The notes beneath the pieces were generated by a model that was given only the letters and a program-made list of their open reading frames with translations, did not search any database and had not been told where the DNA came from. A DNA stretch of 64,000 bases, from the NCBI RefSeq assembly GCF_002078175.1, contig NZ_MWFK01000001.1:2356001-2420000 (forward strand). The letters are read 5' to 3'. Each line of letters starts with the position of its first letter. Positions within the stretch are counted from its first letter, which is position 1. Both the position numbers and the translations under genes were made by a program. The DNA is from Streptomyces sp. M41(2017). Its GTDB lineage: Bacteria; Actinomycetota; Actinomycetes; Streptomycetales; Streptomycetaceae. This document shows, one piece after another, positions 52,743 through 61,474 of the stretch.

Positions 52743-53334
52743 AGAGTGTCCCGTAGCGGAGGGCCCCGGCACGGTGCTCCGGGAGCTGGAGCTGCCCGCC
52801 GCCGGTATCCGGGAGTTCGCCGACACGTGCCCTTGCGAGGGCACACAGGCGCCATCGTGATCACAGATGGTGGATGTCGCCAGCCCGTCGACGCCCTGCC
52901 CGGCTGTGCGACTGCCTCCTAGACGACCTGGCTGCGCGCGCATCCGGGCGTGGTGTGATCGGACGGTACGCGGACTACGTGTCAGATCCTGCCGCTCAGC
53001 GTAGTCCGGGGCCGTTGCTGGCTCGCTAGTCAGTAGGAGAGGCGTTAGGCCACGTACCCCGGGCGAGAGCGGCAAACCGTCGCGGTCACCTGGGAGTTCA
53101 GTGCCTGGTCTTGCCCGCGAAGGAGCCTTGACAATCAGTCAATAACCGCTGTGGCGAGTGGAGTTACTGCGAGAACGAGGCGCGAAGCCGATTCGAGCGG
53201 TGCTACGCTACGAGGTCAGAAGCGCAGTACGCACATAGCTCTCATCTTTCACACCACATCGCAGGTCACGCGAGGGGCTTCCCGGACGTGCCAATCGGCT
53301 TCTTGCCTAAATCCTTCGAACTAGGAGCTTCGCC
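52743..53334. promoter_or_regulatory. Gap upstream of drmA
   Basis: About 590 bases without a supported gene. TTGACA at about 53129 could be a -35, but no good -10 sits at the right distance. AGGAG precedes the drmA ATG. A separate promoter for drmABC is likely from the spacing. Confidence 0.4.
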
Positions 53335-56300
53335 ATGTCGGCGTTCCTTCATGGTCGTGCGTTCGTGCCGACCGATACCCCAGCGCAGCGATACGACGCC
53401 CTCCTCGGCTGTCTCTCCCGGCGTATCGTCAGCCAAGCCACCGGTACTTCCATCCCTACCGGGACTCGGCTCCTCGACCAACCGCAGAAGCGGCTGTGGC
53501 TTGGCATGCTCGCGAGCGAGGCGAAGTTGGTCTACGAGACCAACGCTGGCTTCCGCGGCCTTCAGATCACCCCGCCCGCCCAAGGGTTCTCCTTCCGGGT
53601 GCGGACGCTGCCAGACATCCTCACCATCGAGGTCTCTGCGGCGACCTTCTTGGCGCTGCATCCAACCGTCGATGAACAGCGCGCCTCCGCGAGCACCACA
53701 CTCGACGTGGTCGATTCCAACAGGTCTGTCGCAAACAAGGGGACAGCGGGGCCCACACGGACGTCTAGCGGAATCGCCGGAGGCGGCTCGCCGCAGACCC
53801 GCGCGGCGGCGGTAAACGGCGCGGCCTCAAAGTACCCCCTCGCCCAAGTGTGGGCGAAGGCCGCGATGGGCCCCGTGCGGATCCACGTGCGCATCCCTGC
53901 GGGCGAGGCCCTTTCAATGCGCGTCGGAGAGGAGGAGATCGCCGCAGCCATGCGTTCGGCCGCGACACGTCACGGCCACCAGCTCTTCCAACAGCGCTTG
54001 GGCGCGCCTGCGAATGGATCCCTGCCTCAAAGCCACGACTTGGTTGATGAGCGGACGTGGGCCGCGTATAGCGCCCGCAATCTACTTCCGGCCAAGGACA
54101 TGACCCTGCCCGAACATCGGGCGGCGGTTGAGATCGAGGTCACGCGCGTCGATGGTGCCTTCGAGGTCTTCGTCGCGGTGGTAAACACCACCCCCGCGCC
54201 ACGAGATCAGCTCATCGACGGTATTCGTCCCTACGACGAGGCGTACCTAGACACTCGCCTGTACGAGGTCGTCCTGGCGGCGACGCTCGACACGAGCGTC
54301 CAACCCTATGAGCTGGAGCAGGTTGCCCAGTCGCACCGCTATGAGCGGACCGTGCCCGCGTTCGGTCACGCGTCCCCCGTCTCGCATCGTGACCATGACG
54401 GACGCACCACGCTTCGAACCGAGTTCGCCGCGACGGAGCCTACTTGGCGCGCGTATCCGAGGGAGACGTCCAAGGATGCCGTCGGCCGAGAGGTCCGCAT
54501 CGACACTTCCTTCGACTCCCTCGTCGCGGACCCGGTCAGGACCGTCTCCACGCTCGTAGAGCTTTTGGACGTCTGGGTCGAGGACAACTGGGGCACGTCT
54601 GCGCTTGATGCTCTCCAGGGGGCGCGTGGCTGGAACGACAAGGCGCGTGCGGAGGCGGAAAAGGACGCGCGGGCCGCGCGTGCGGAGGCGGCCTGGGTGC
54701 GTGCTGGGCTGGACATCCTCCGTTCCGACGCGAACGTGCGGGAAGCGTTCGTGGCGGCGAACAAGGTCGTCAAGGCCGCTGCTGACGGCCAGTACGATGC
54801 CTGGCGCCCGTTTCAGATCGCCTGGATCGTTGGATGCCTGCCCGGCATGGTTGACCCCAAGAAGCACCGCGAGGTGAACATCGTTTGGTTCCAGACTGGT
54901 GGAGGCAAGTCCGAGGCGTATCTCGGCCTGATGCTCGTCACGCTCTTCTACGGCAGGTACACCGGAGTCACCCGAGGCACTCAAGTGTGGGCCCGCTTCC
55001 CCTTGCGCCTCCTGGCCCTCCAGCAGACCGAGCGCTTCGCGAAGATGGTCATGAACGCGGAGATCCTGCGGCGCGAGGATCCACGCATCCGCGACACGGG
55101 AGCCTTCGGAATCGGATACTTCGTCGGCGGCGGCAACACGCCGAACCGGCTGCGCAAGCCCGACGGCAGCAATTACTACAACGGACCGGATCCCACCGAT
55201 CCCGCGACCGCTGAGGCGTGCAGGGTCTTGGACGACTGCCCGTTGTGTGATCAGAGCCTCACGGTCAGGTGGGACGACCCGAGCCACACCATGCGTCACA
55301 TCTGCGAGAACTCCGCGTGTGAACTGGCTGGCGTCCTGCCCGTTTGGGGAGTGGACGACGACATTTACCGCCGGGCACCATCCGTGCTCGTCGGCACCGT
55401 CGACAAGCTCGCGCAACTCGGCCAGAACCAGGCCTTCCAAATCCTCCTCGGTCGCCCTCACTCTCTGTGTCCCAGGCACGGCTATTCCGCTAACCCCGTC
55501 TGGTGCTCTGTCTTCGGGTGCAAGGAGGTACGGCGCGCGGTACCCAAGGGGTTCGGACATGTACGGCTGGAGATCGCCGATGAACTCCACCTGCTCGACG
55601 AGAGCCTGGGCGCCCTGGACGGCATGTACGAGTCGTTGCTGCAGAGGATCAGCGAGCATCTCAAGAACGATCCGTTCCAGATCGTCGCCGCTACCGCGAC
55701 CATCGAGGGCTACCAGAACCAGGTGCGTCACCTCTACGACCGCGAAGCCCGGCGCTTCCCGGTCAATGGCCCCGAAGCTGGGGAGACATTCTGGTCGACC
55801 ACACGGAAGGGCGACCCGCTGCGCCGTTTCCTGGGGGTGCGGTCTCGGGCAAGCACCATGGTGACCGCCACCAGGGAAGTCGCGGTGGTTCACGACCAAT
55901 GGGTACGTGACCTGTGCGACGACCCCAAGAGCGTCGTCGCGGAAGCGGGCCTCGACGCGAACGACCCCACGATGGTCGAGGAAGCACGACGCGCGGGTGA
56001 GGATCTCTTCGAGGTATTGGTCGCCTACTGCCTGCGCAACGAGGACCTGACCAGCTTCATCCGGGACCCTGCGGTGCGTGAGCTCTTGGACAGCGAGGAT
56101 AACCTCGCGATCATCAATGGCGATACCAGCCCTGAGGTGATTCGGTCGGCTGTCGCCCGGTTGCGGAAGCCTCCGGGCGACGCTTCGGAGCGTGTCAGGC
56201 TAATCGCCGCCACGAAGGCGATCGGGCATGGGTTCGACGTCGCCCGTCTTGGCGTCATGGCCGTCATGGGAACTCCGACCCAGGCGTCGGAGATCATCCA

Positions 56301-56829
56301 GGCGTCCGCCCGCGTAGGCCGGCGCTTTCCCGGACTGGTCGTGAACGTGATCAACCCCGGCCGAGACCGGGACGCGAGCGTCTTCCGCTACTACCCCGAG
56401 TGGATCCGCTACCTGGACCGCCTTGTTCACAAGGTGCCCGTGAACCGCGAGTCGGTGCCCGTCCTCAAACGAGTCCTGCCGGGTGGATTGATGGCCTGGC
56501 TTCTGCAGGTCCTCGACCGTGGCTGGATCACAGGGGGACGTAGGCGACGCTCTCTGGCGGACTCCACCGCGTTCCGTGACGCCGTGGATGTTGGAGCGCT
56601 CGACCGAGCGCTACTCGTGTCCCTGCTGCGTCATGGGTTCGCCATCGACGACACGAGTGTCTACCACCGGATGCACCGCGAGGCCATCGACAGCTGGGTC
56701 GACGACCACCTGGCCATGCTCCCGTTGCGAGCGGAAGCCGGCACGCGCCTCCCAGATCTGTTGCACCCTTCCGTGCCCCGATCGCTTCGCGACATCGAGG
56801 AGCCGCTGACCATCTACGGCGAGTTGTAG
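53335..56829 (+). CDS. drmA: DISARM helicase DrmA
   Basis: 1164-residue SF2-type helicase. N-terminal ~480 residues unassigned; Walker A variant FQTGGGKSEAY with Lys525; motif II DELH at 749-752 (EIADELHLLDE); a cysteine-rich insertion around 625-690 (CPLCDQS, HICENSACEL, LCPRHGY) that probably binds zinc; C-terminal lobe with ATKAIGHGFDV and IIQASARVGRRFPG (motifs V-VI). In DISARM, DrmA and DrmB form a complex that engages incoming phage DNA. The gene order A-B-C right after it supports the call. AGGAG ribosome site. Confidence 0.92.
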   Translation: MSAFLHGRAFVPTDTPAQRYDALLGCLSRRIVSQATGTSIPTGTRLLDQPQKRLWLGMLASEAKLVYETNAGFRGLQITPPAQGFSFRVRTLPDILTIEVSAATFLALHPTVDEQRASASTTLDVVDSNRSVANKGTAGPTRTSSGIAGGGSPQTRAAAVNGAASKYPLAQVWAKAAMGPVRIHVRIPAGEALSMRVGEEEIAAAMRSAATRHGHQLFQQRLGAPANGSLPQSHDLVDERTWAAYSARNLLPAKDMTLPEHRAAVEIEVTRVDGAFEVFVAVVNTTPAPRDQLIDGIRPYDEAYLDTRLYEVVLAATLDTSVQPYELEQVAQSHRYERTVPAFGHASPVSHRDHDGRTTLRTEFAATEPTWRAYPRETSKDAVGREVRIDTSFDSLVADPVRTVSTLVELLDVWVEDNWGTSALDALQGARGWNDKARAEAEKDARAARAEAAWVRAGLDILRSDANVREAFVAANKVVKAAADGQYDAWRPFQIAWIVGCLPGMVDPKKHREVNIVWFQTGGGKSEAYLGLMLVTLFYGRYTGVTRGTQVWARFPLRLLALQQTERFAKMVMNAEILRREDPRIRDTGAFGIGYFVGGGNTPNRLRKPDGSNYYNGPDPTDPATAEACRVLDDCPLCDQSLTVRWDDPSHTMRHICENSACELAGVLPVWGVDDDIYRRAPSVLVGTVDKLAQLGQNQAFQILLGRPHSLCPRHGYSANPVWCSVFGCKEVRRAVPKGFGHVRLEIADELHLLDESLGALDGMYESLLQRISEHLKNDPFQIVAATATIEGYQNQVRHLYDREARRFPVNGPEAGETFWSTTRKGDPLRRFLGVRSRASTMVTATREVAVVHDQWVRDLCDDPKSVVAEAGLDANDPTMVEEARRAGEDLFEVLVAYCLRNEDLTSFIRDPAVRELLDSEDNLAIINGDTSPEVIRSAVARLRKPPGDASERVRLIAATKAIGHGFDVARLGVMAVMGTPTQASEIIQASARVGRRFPGLVVNVINPGRDRDASVFRYYPEWIRYLDRLVHKVPVNRESVPVLKRVLPGGLMAWLLQVLDRGWITGGRRRRSLADSTAFRDAVDVGALDRALLVSLLRHGFAIDDTSVYHRMHREAIDSWVDDHLAMLPLRAEAGTRLPDLLHPSVPRSLRDIEEPLTIYGEL

Positions 56830-56889
56830 CCGCACGCCCACACCGCGTCGCTCCCCGCCGTTCCACTCCCGTACTCGGAGAGAGTCCCC

Positions 56890-58761
56890 ATGGTCTTCGA
56901 ACAGCTCAACCGCAGTAACATCCAGGCGCTCTGGCGCTATATGCCGGGCCAGCCCTACAACTGGTCCTCCAAGGGCTCAGTCCTTGGCGAGCCACCCCGC
57001 CAGGTAACCCCTCTCGACGTTCCCGAGGGCTGGGTGGCTCCACAACTCCGCCGACTTCTTCTGCCCTTCGCCAGCGCGGCGAACAATGATCCACGAGCCA
57101 GCGCCGAGCTGACCGCGATCGACCGTCGTCAATTCAGTCTCGTGAAGGCCGAGGACCTCCGTGCCGTTCGCTTTCCCAACACCTTCCTGTGTCGCGCCTG
57201 CGGCGCCTTCCGGCACGTCCGTCTGACGGACACCGCGCCCACCTGCCCCACCTCCAGCCACGGGCGGATGGAACAGTTTTCCTGGTGCGAGGTGCACGAG
57301 TGTGGTCACCTGAGCGAGATCACGGCGCCTCGATGTGCTGCCGGCTGTCGCGCCGCGATGCGCCTGAACAACACCCGCGACCTGAATACGTCCCGTTGGT
57401 ACTGGAGTTGCGACCGCTGCCATCGGCGATCCGAAGAGCCCGTCGTCAAATGGTGCTCAACCTGTCGCGATGGCCGTCCCCAAGTGATGAGGGTCCCTCA
57501 GACAGCGGCCTACTACCCGCAGCAGATCACCGTCATCAACCCGCCCACTCGGGGCGACTATGGCGCGCTCGCATACGAAGGCGTGTACGGCGCCGCGGTG
57601 GCGCAGAGCCTTGGCGCGCTACCCAGAGGAGCCGAGGGCCTCCGGCAGGCCGGAGGCGCCAGCGCGACGGGAGGCGCCGTAGAGCAGGCGAGAGAGATGG
57701 CGCAGACACTCGGCCTCAATCCTGGCGACGAGCTGTACGACCAACTCATCGCCACGGCCAGGACGCGTGAGGACGACGCGCCTGCTTGGGGCGCGCGTGT
57801 CGAGGCGCTCGGCCGCGACCCAGAGACCATCGAAGCTTTCGGGGAGGAATGCCGACAGCTCGGCCTAGCTTGGGATGCCAAGCCCTTGATGGTCCAAAAC
57901 CTCTTGGACGGTGAGGCCGGGACCCAACTGGAGGCCTACTACCAGCAGTATCCCAAGCTGATCTCCCACTACGGGTTCGCCGACGTGACGCTGCTGCGGG
58001 AGCTTCCGATCGCCTACATCGTGGCGGGACACACGAGGATCAGCAGCAACGCGGTGGCCACCACTCGCCGCGGTACACAGACCAGGCAGCAGTTCCGCTT
58101 CTTTCCGGCTGGCCGTGACAGCAAGTTCCCGATGTATGGGGTGCGTACTGAAACCGAGGGCCTGCTGTTCGAGTTGGACAAACTCGCCGTAGTGAGGTGG
58201 CTCGTCGACTCCGGCGTCATCGAGGACCCCCGCCTGCGTACCCAGGAGGAGGCTCAGGAATGGATCTTCCAATTCAGCGATCCGGTGCTGGACGCCTTCA
58301 ACGCTCCCGAAAACCCCGTTACGAAGGCTGCCCTCGGTCTCGTCCACTCCATGGCGCACCGCACGATGAAGGCCCTCGCCACCCGGTGCGGGCTCAACGT
58401 CGATTCGCTGGGGGAGTACCTCTTCCCGTCAAACTGCGCCTATCTCGTCTATGCCAACACCCGCAGTAACTTCACTCTCGGCGGTCTCGAACACGTGTAC
58501 AGGTTCGACCTTGAGGACGCGTTGTGTGAGCTAGACGCGGAGACTCGCTGCGTCTTCGATCCCCCGTGCCGACGCGACTTTGGTGGGGCGTGTGCGGCGT
58601 GCCTCCACATCTCCGAGGTCGCCTGCGCGCGGTTCAATACCGTGCTGGATCGAAATCTGCTGTTCGGCACACTCCCTCCGCTCGTCTCCGACCCCGCCGG
58701 AGCCTCCTCCCAGCCCCGGACGAAAGGCGAACGGCGATGGCGCGGGTACTGGAGCCGCTGA
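56890..58761 (+). CDS. drmB: DISARM protein DrmB (DUF1998)
   Basis: 623 residues. An N-terminal cysteine-rich zinc region (FLCRACGAFRHV, CPTSSHG, CEVHECGHLSE, CAAGC, CDRCH, WCSTC) and a C-terminal DUF1998 domain with VHSMAHRTMKALA and a last cysteine cluster (CRRDFGGACAACLHISEVAC). This is the DrmB pattern; DrmB binds DrmA and stimulates it. It starts 60 bases after drmA and overlaps drmC by 25 bases, so the three are coupled. Confidence 0.93.
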   Translation: MVFEQLNRSNIQALWRYMPGQPYNWSSKGSVLGEPPRQVTPLDVPEGWVAPQLRRLLLPFASAANNDPRASAELTAIDRRQFSLVKAEDLRAVRFPNTFLCRACGAFRHVRLTDTAPTCPTSSHGRMEQFSWCEVHECGHLSEITAPRCAAGCRAAMRLNNTRDLNTSRWYWSCDRCHRRSEEPVVKWCSTCRDGRPQVMRVPQTAAYYPQQITVINPPTRGDYGALAYEGVYGAAVAQSLGALPRGAEGLRQAGGASATGGAVEQAREMAQTLGLNPGDELYDQLIATARTREDDAPAWGARVEALGRDPETIEAFGEECRQLGLAWDAKPLMVQNLLDGEAGTQLEAYYQQYPKLISHYGFADVTLLRELPIAYIVAGHTRISSNAVATTRRGTQTRQQFRFFPAGRDSKFPMYGVRTETEGLLFELDKLAVVRWLVDSGVIEDPRLRTQEEAQEWIFQFSDPVLDAFNAPENPVTKAALGLVHSMAHRTMKALATRCGLNVDSLGEYLFPSNCAYLVYANTRSNFTLGGLEHVYRFDLEDALCELDAETRCVFDPPCRRDFGGACAACLHISEVACARFNTVLDRNLLFGTLPPLVSDPAGASSQPRTKGERRWRGYWSR

Positions 58762-59564
58762 GACCTCTGGTCTCCCTTCTCCTGCAGGCGCCGGACCCCG
58801 TAGGCATTGCGGCGGCCGCGATCGATATCACGGCCGCCGGTGGGACGGGTCCCGAGGTGACGGCCCTCATCGCGAATGTCGTGACCGATCGGCGTCTCGT
58901 GTCGTACGCCCTCATCCATGCCAGCGTCCTCGACGAAGGTGGACAGCTCACGAAGGCGGCGCCGTTGTTTCTCGCCCGAGCGCATGCCATGGTGGCGATG
59001 TCTGTCGAGGACGGATGGGAACTAGTACTGACCGTCCCGGCCTTCTTGAAGGACTCCCTCGCCACGATGTCGCGAGACAACGGGGGGCCGGGGCTCCCAC
59101 TCGACACCGGCCGCACGATCCGGCTGGTCGCGGAAAGCGCCCGAACGCATTTGGTGATCGCCGCGCCCTACCTACATCCGTCCTTGGCCAACGCGCTGGC
59201 GCCAGCCCTCGCCACCCTCTTGGCAGCTGGTGGGACGGCCACCCTGATATCCAGGGCGTTGGGCTGGGCGGCGCCAGACCGTTCAGACGCCAATGTGGAA
59301 GCCGTGGCGGTGCTGCGGGAAGCGGCTGGCGAAGCCAGCGGCAGGTTGAAGGTGTGCTCCTGGGACGAGAGCGGACTAGGAGTCCACTTCAAGGTTGTGC
59401 TTGCCGATGATCAACTTGCGTACGTCGGCTCTGCCAACCTCACCCCAGGGGGAACCGAAGCCCACGCGGAAGCAGGCGTGCTCCTGCGGGGAAAGCAGGT
59501 GAGATCGCTCTCTCGCTGGCTTCGCGCTGTGGCTGATGAGCTCACGCGAAGGTCGGTAGGGTGA
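58737..59564 (+). CDS. drmC: DISARM phospholipase-D-like nuclease DrmC
   Basis: 275 residues with a single PLD-type HKD motif: His217-x-Lys219 in VHFKVVLADD followed by GSANLTPGG. PLD nucleases with one motif act as dimers. N-terminal ~100 residues are helical. In the experimentally studied DISARM, DrmC is reported to be non-essential for protection. ATG 58737 lies inside the end of drmB. A hairpin follows at 59588-59611. Confidence 0.92.
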   Translation: MARVLEPLRPLVSLLLQAPDPVGIAAAAIDITAAGGTGPEVTALIANVVTDRRLVSYALIHASVLDEGGQLTKAAPLFLARAHAMVAMSVEDGWELVLTVPAFLKDSLATMSRDNGGPGLPLDTGRTIRLVAESARTHLVIAAPYLHPSLANALAPALATLLAAGGTATLISRALGWAAPDRSDANVEAVAVLREAAGEASGRLKVCSWDESGLGVHFKVVLADDQLAYVGSANLTPGGTEAHAEAGVLLRGKQVRSLSRWLRAVADELTRRSVG

Positions 59565-59587
59565 CGGAGGGCCACGCCGGCCCCGCA

Positions 59588-59611
59588 CCAAAGACGACCA
59601 CTGGTCTTTGG
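59588..59611 (+). terminator. Hairpin after drmC
   Basis: CCAAAGAC pairs perfectly with GTCTTTGG around an 8-base loop, 24 bases past the stop: the probable end of the defence transcript. Confidence 0.75.
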
Positions 59612-59675
59612 GCAACCTGTGTAGGTCCAACAACTGTTGTTTGTAGTCGTCGGAGCGCAGTGCAGGGGGACCGGG

Positions 59676-59692
59676 GTGGCCAAGGGGTGGCC
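59676..59692 (+). repeat. 17-bp end repeat, right copy (candidate integrase arm site)
   Basis: GTGGCCAAGGGGTGGCC, 119 bases inside attR, identical to 33238-33254. In the excised circle the two copies would flank the attP core. Confidence 0.6.
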
Positions 59693-59811
59693 GGACGCCT
59701 TTGGACGGTGCAGTACGAGGTACCGCCGCTCAGCATGGCGCACGTGGTCTGATCAGGCACAACAGCATCACGCGGCATCAGCCGTCACCAGGCGGCACGA
59801 TCACTCGTGGC

Positions 59812-59854
59812 CTCGTAATGCGTAGGTCTCGGGTTCGAATCCCGAAGGCGGCTC
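59812..59854 (+). repeat. Right attachment site (attR core), 43-bp direct repeat
   Basis: Identical to 33091-33133. It contains only the tRNA part from the anticodon loop onward, so it is not a functional tRNA. Confidence 0.95.
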
Positions 59855-59861
59855 GGAATTA

Positions 59862-59896
59862 CCCCAGGACTCACTCGCCGTGACCTGGGGTTTTTT
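59862..59896 (+). terminator. Original chromosomal terminator of tRNA-Thr
   Basis: CCCCAGG pairs with CCTGGGG, followed by TTTTTT. It sits just beyond attR, where the tRNA terminator would have been before integration. Confidence 0.85.
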
Positions 59897-59916
59897 CATG
59901 CCCTGATGGGTGGGGC

Positions 59917-61386
59917 TCAGCCGTGGGCCTGTTGGGCGTGGCGGGGGAGCAGGCCGACCAGGAGCAGGGTGAGGAAGTTCAGGGCTGCCGCCGTGGCGAA
60001 GATCAGTTCCGCCGCGGAGAGGTAGGAGCTCAGGGACGGGTGGCCCACGCGGGCGAAGAAGAGGGTGCCGAGGGCGGCGACGCCCATCGCGCCCGCGAAC
60101 TGCTGGACCGCGTTGAGCAGACCCGCGCCCGTGCCGACCTCCTCGGCGGTGGCGTCGCCGATGATGAAATCGACCAGCGGCACGAAGACCAGGCCCGAGC
60201 CGAAGCCGGTGAGGAGCAGCGCGGGGGCCAGGTTCCACACGGTGATGCCGGCGGCGAAGTGGGCGACGGACCACCACAGGGACAGCAGGCCGACGACCGC
60301 GACGGCCAGTCCGAGGTGCAGGGTCGCTCGTCCCAGCTTCTCGGCGAGCACGGCGCCCGCGAGGAGGACGGCGACGGCCGTGCCGAGGGCCCAGGGGATC
60401 AGGGCGAGGCCGGTGTGCAGCGGCGTCCAGTGCAGGCCCTGTTGCAGCAGCAGGTTGATGACGAGGACGAACGCGCTGAGTGAGGCGTAGAACCCGGCGA
60501 CGATCAGCAGGCCGACGACGAAGCTGCGCTTGCGGAACAGTGACGGGGTGATGACCGGGTGGCGGCTTCGCCGCTGGGAGACGACGAACGCGGCGAGCAG
60601 GGCGACCGAGGTGGCCGTCATGGCGTAGGTCCAGGCGGGCCAGCCGAGTTCGCGTCCTTGGATGAGCGGGACGATCAGCAGGGCCGAGGCGGCGGTGAGC
60701 AGGCCGACGCCGGTGAGGTCGAGGCGGGCGGTCGCGTCTTCGCCGCCCCGCTGGGGGAGGACCCGCCAGGCGAGGGCGCCGGCCAGGACGCCGAGCGGCA
60801 CGTTGATGAGGAAGATGGAGCGCCATTGGCTGCCGAACAGGTCGAGGTGGAGCAGCCAGCCGGCCAGGATGGGCCCGCCGACCATGGTCAGGCCCATCAG
60901 TGGGCCGACGGGGGTCAGCGCCTTGCGCAGGTGCCGGGGCGGGAACACGACCTTCACGAGGGCCAGGCCCTGCGGGATCATCACCGATCCGCACAGTCCC
61001 TGCAGGGTGCGGGCGACGATCAGGAAGAGCGGGTCGGGAGCGAGGCCGCAGGCCAGTGACGTCAGGGTGAAGCCGGTCATGCCGAGCAGGAACAGGCGGC
61101 GGCGGCCGAGCACGTCCCCGAGCCGGCCCGAGGTGACGAGGCCGAGCGCGAAGGCGGCGGTGTAGGCGCTGAGCACCCACTGGACGGTGACCTGTCCGCC
61201 GCCGAGGTCGGCGTGGATGGACGGGCCGGCGAGGGTCGCGATGCTGGAGTCGATGAGATCCATGACGTCGGCCATGACCACGACGATCAGGACGAGCCAT
61301 GCGGTCCGTGAGGGCGGACCGTCGGCGGGAGGGGCGGGAGGAGTGGCGGGCGCTTCGGGTGAGCGCTGGTCAGAGGACACGAACAC
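59917..61386 (-). CDS. MFS multidrug exporter, EmrB/QacA type
   Basis: About 489 residues and 14 predicted membrane helices (DHA2 family); proton-driven export of hydrophobic compounds. Seen: the acidic residue-containing first helix (MADVMDLIDSSI), the motif A loop GRLGDVLGRRR and a motif C-like stretch GPLMGLTMVGGPILAGW. I placed the start at GTG 61386 (or 61380), because sequence further upstream to an ATG at 61458 consists of operator repeats. The transcript may be leaderless. Divergent from the TetR gene and almost surely repressed by it. Confidence 0.88.
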   Translation of the reverse strand: MFVSSDQRSPEAPATPPAPPADGPPSRTAWLVLIVVVMADVMDLIDSSIATLAGPSIHADLGGGQVTVQWVLSAYTAAFALGLVTSGRLGDVLGRRRLFLLGMTGFTLTSLACGLAPDPLFLIVARTLQGLCGSVMIPQGLALVKVVFPPRHLRKALTPVGPLMGLTMVGGPILAGWLLHLDLFGSQWRSIFLINVPLGVLAGALAWRVLPQRGGEDATARLDLTGVGLLTAASALLIVPLIQGRELGWPAWTYAMTATSVALLAAFVVSQRRSRHPVITPSLFRKRSFVVGLLIVAGFYASLSAFVLVINLLLQQGLHWTPLHTGLALIPWALGTAVAVLLAGAVLAEKLGRATLHLGLAVAVVGLLSLWWSVAHFAAGITVWNLAPALLLTGFGSGLVFVPLVDFIIGDATAEEVGTGAGLLNAVQQFAGAMGVAALGTLFFARVGHPSLSSYLSAAELIFATAAALNFLTLLLVGLLPRHAQQAHG

Positions 61387-61453
61387 TGTTCTACATAGGA
61401 ATGGTGTTCGTGGCAAGGCGAACGGTGTTCCTCGTGACGTGGAACACTGTTCG
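61381..61453. promoter_or_regulatory. Four-site operator between MFS exporter and TetR regulator
   Basis: Four copies of an 11-bp palindromic word, GAA(C/T)(A/G)(C/G)TGTTC, start at 61381, 61399, 61420 and 61442. They also form two larger inverted repeats: CACGAACAC/GTGTTCGTG (61378-61412) and CGAACGGTGTTCC/GGAACACTGTTCG (61419-61453). TAGACT at 61463-61468 is a good -10 for tetR, 6 bases before its ATG. Confidence 0.8.
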
Positions 61454-61474
61454 TCCATTGGTTAGACTGCCCGC

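Larger units (their letters stand above)
33091..59854. mobile_element. tRNA-Thr-integrated genomic island carrying a defence cluster
   Basis: About 26.7 kb between two copies of a perfect 43-bp repeat of the tRNA-Thr 3' part. The left copy lies in the intact tRNA and the right copy has only the 3' half. GC is visibly lower and codon use looser than on either side. It contains a tyrosine integrase, one nuclease, one XRE-WD40 protein, several unrecognised genes and a 17-kb defence block. No replication initiator, FtsK-like transfer protein or excisionase is seen, so it is not an obvious conjugative (AICE) element and may depend on helpers or be immobile. Confidence 0.93.

Noticed and set aside
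59812..59854. Second tRNA-Thr at the right end
   Set aside because: Only the 3' part is present; no acceptor 5' strand or D-arm. It is attR.
33091..59854. Actinomycete integrative and conjugative element
   Set aside because: No replication initiator, FtsK-like transfer or spread gene is visible, so I call it a genomic island.
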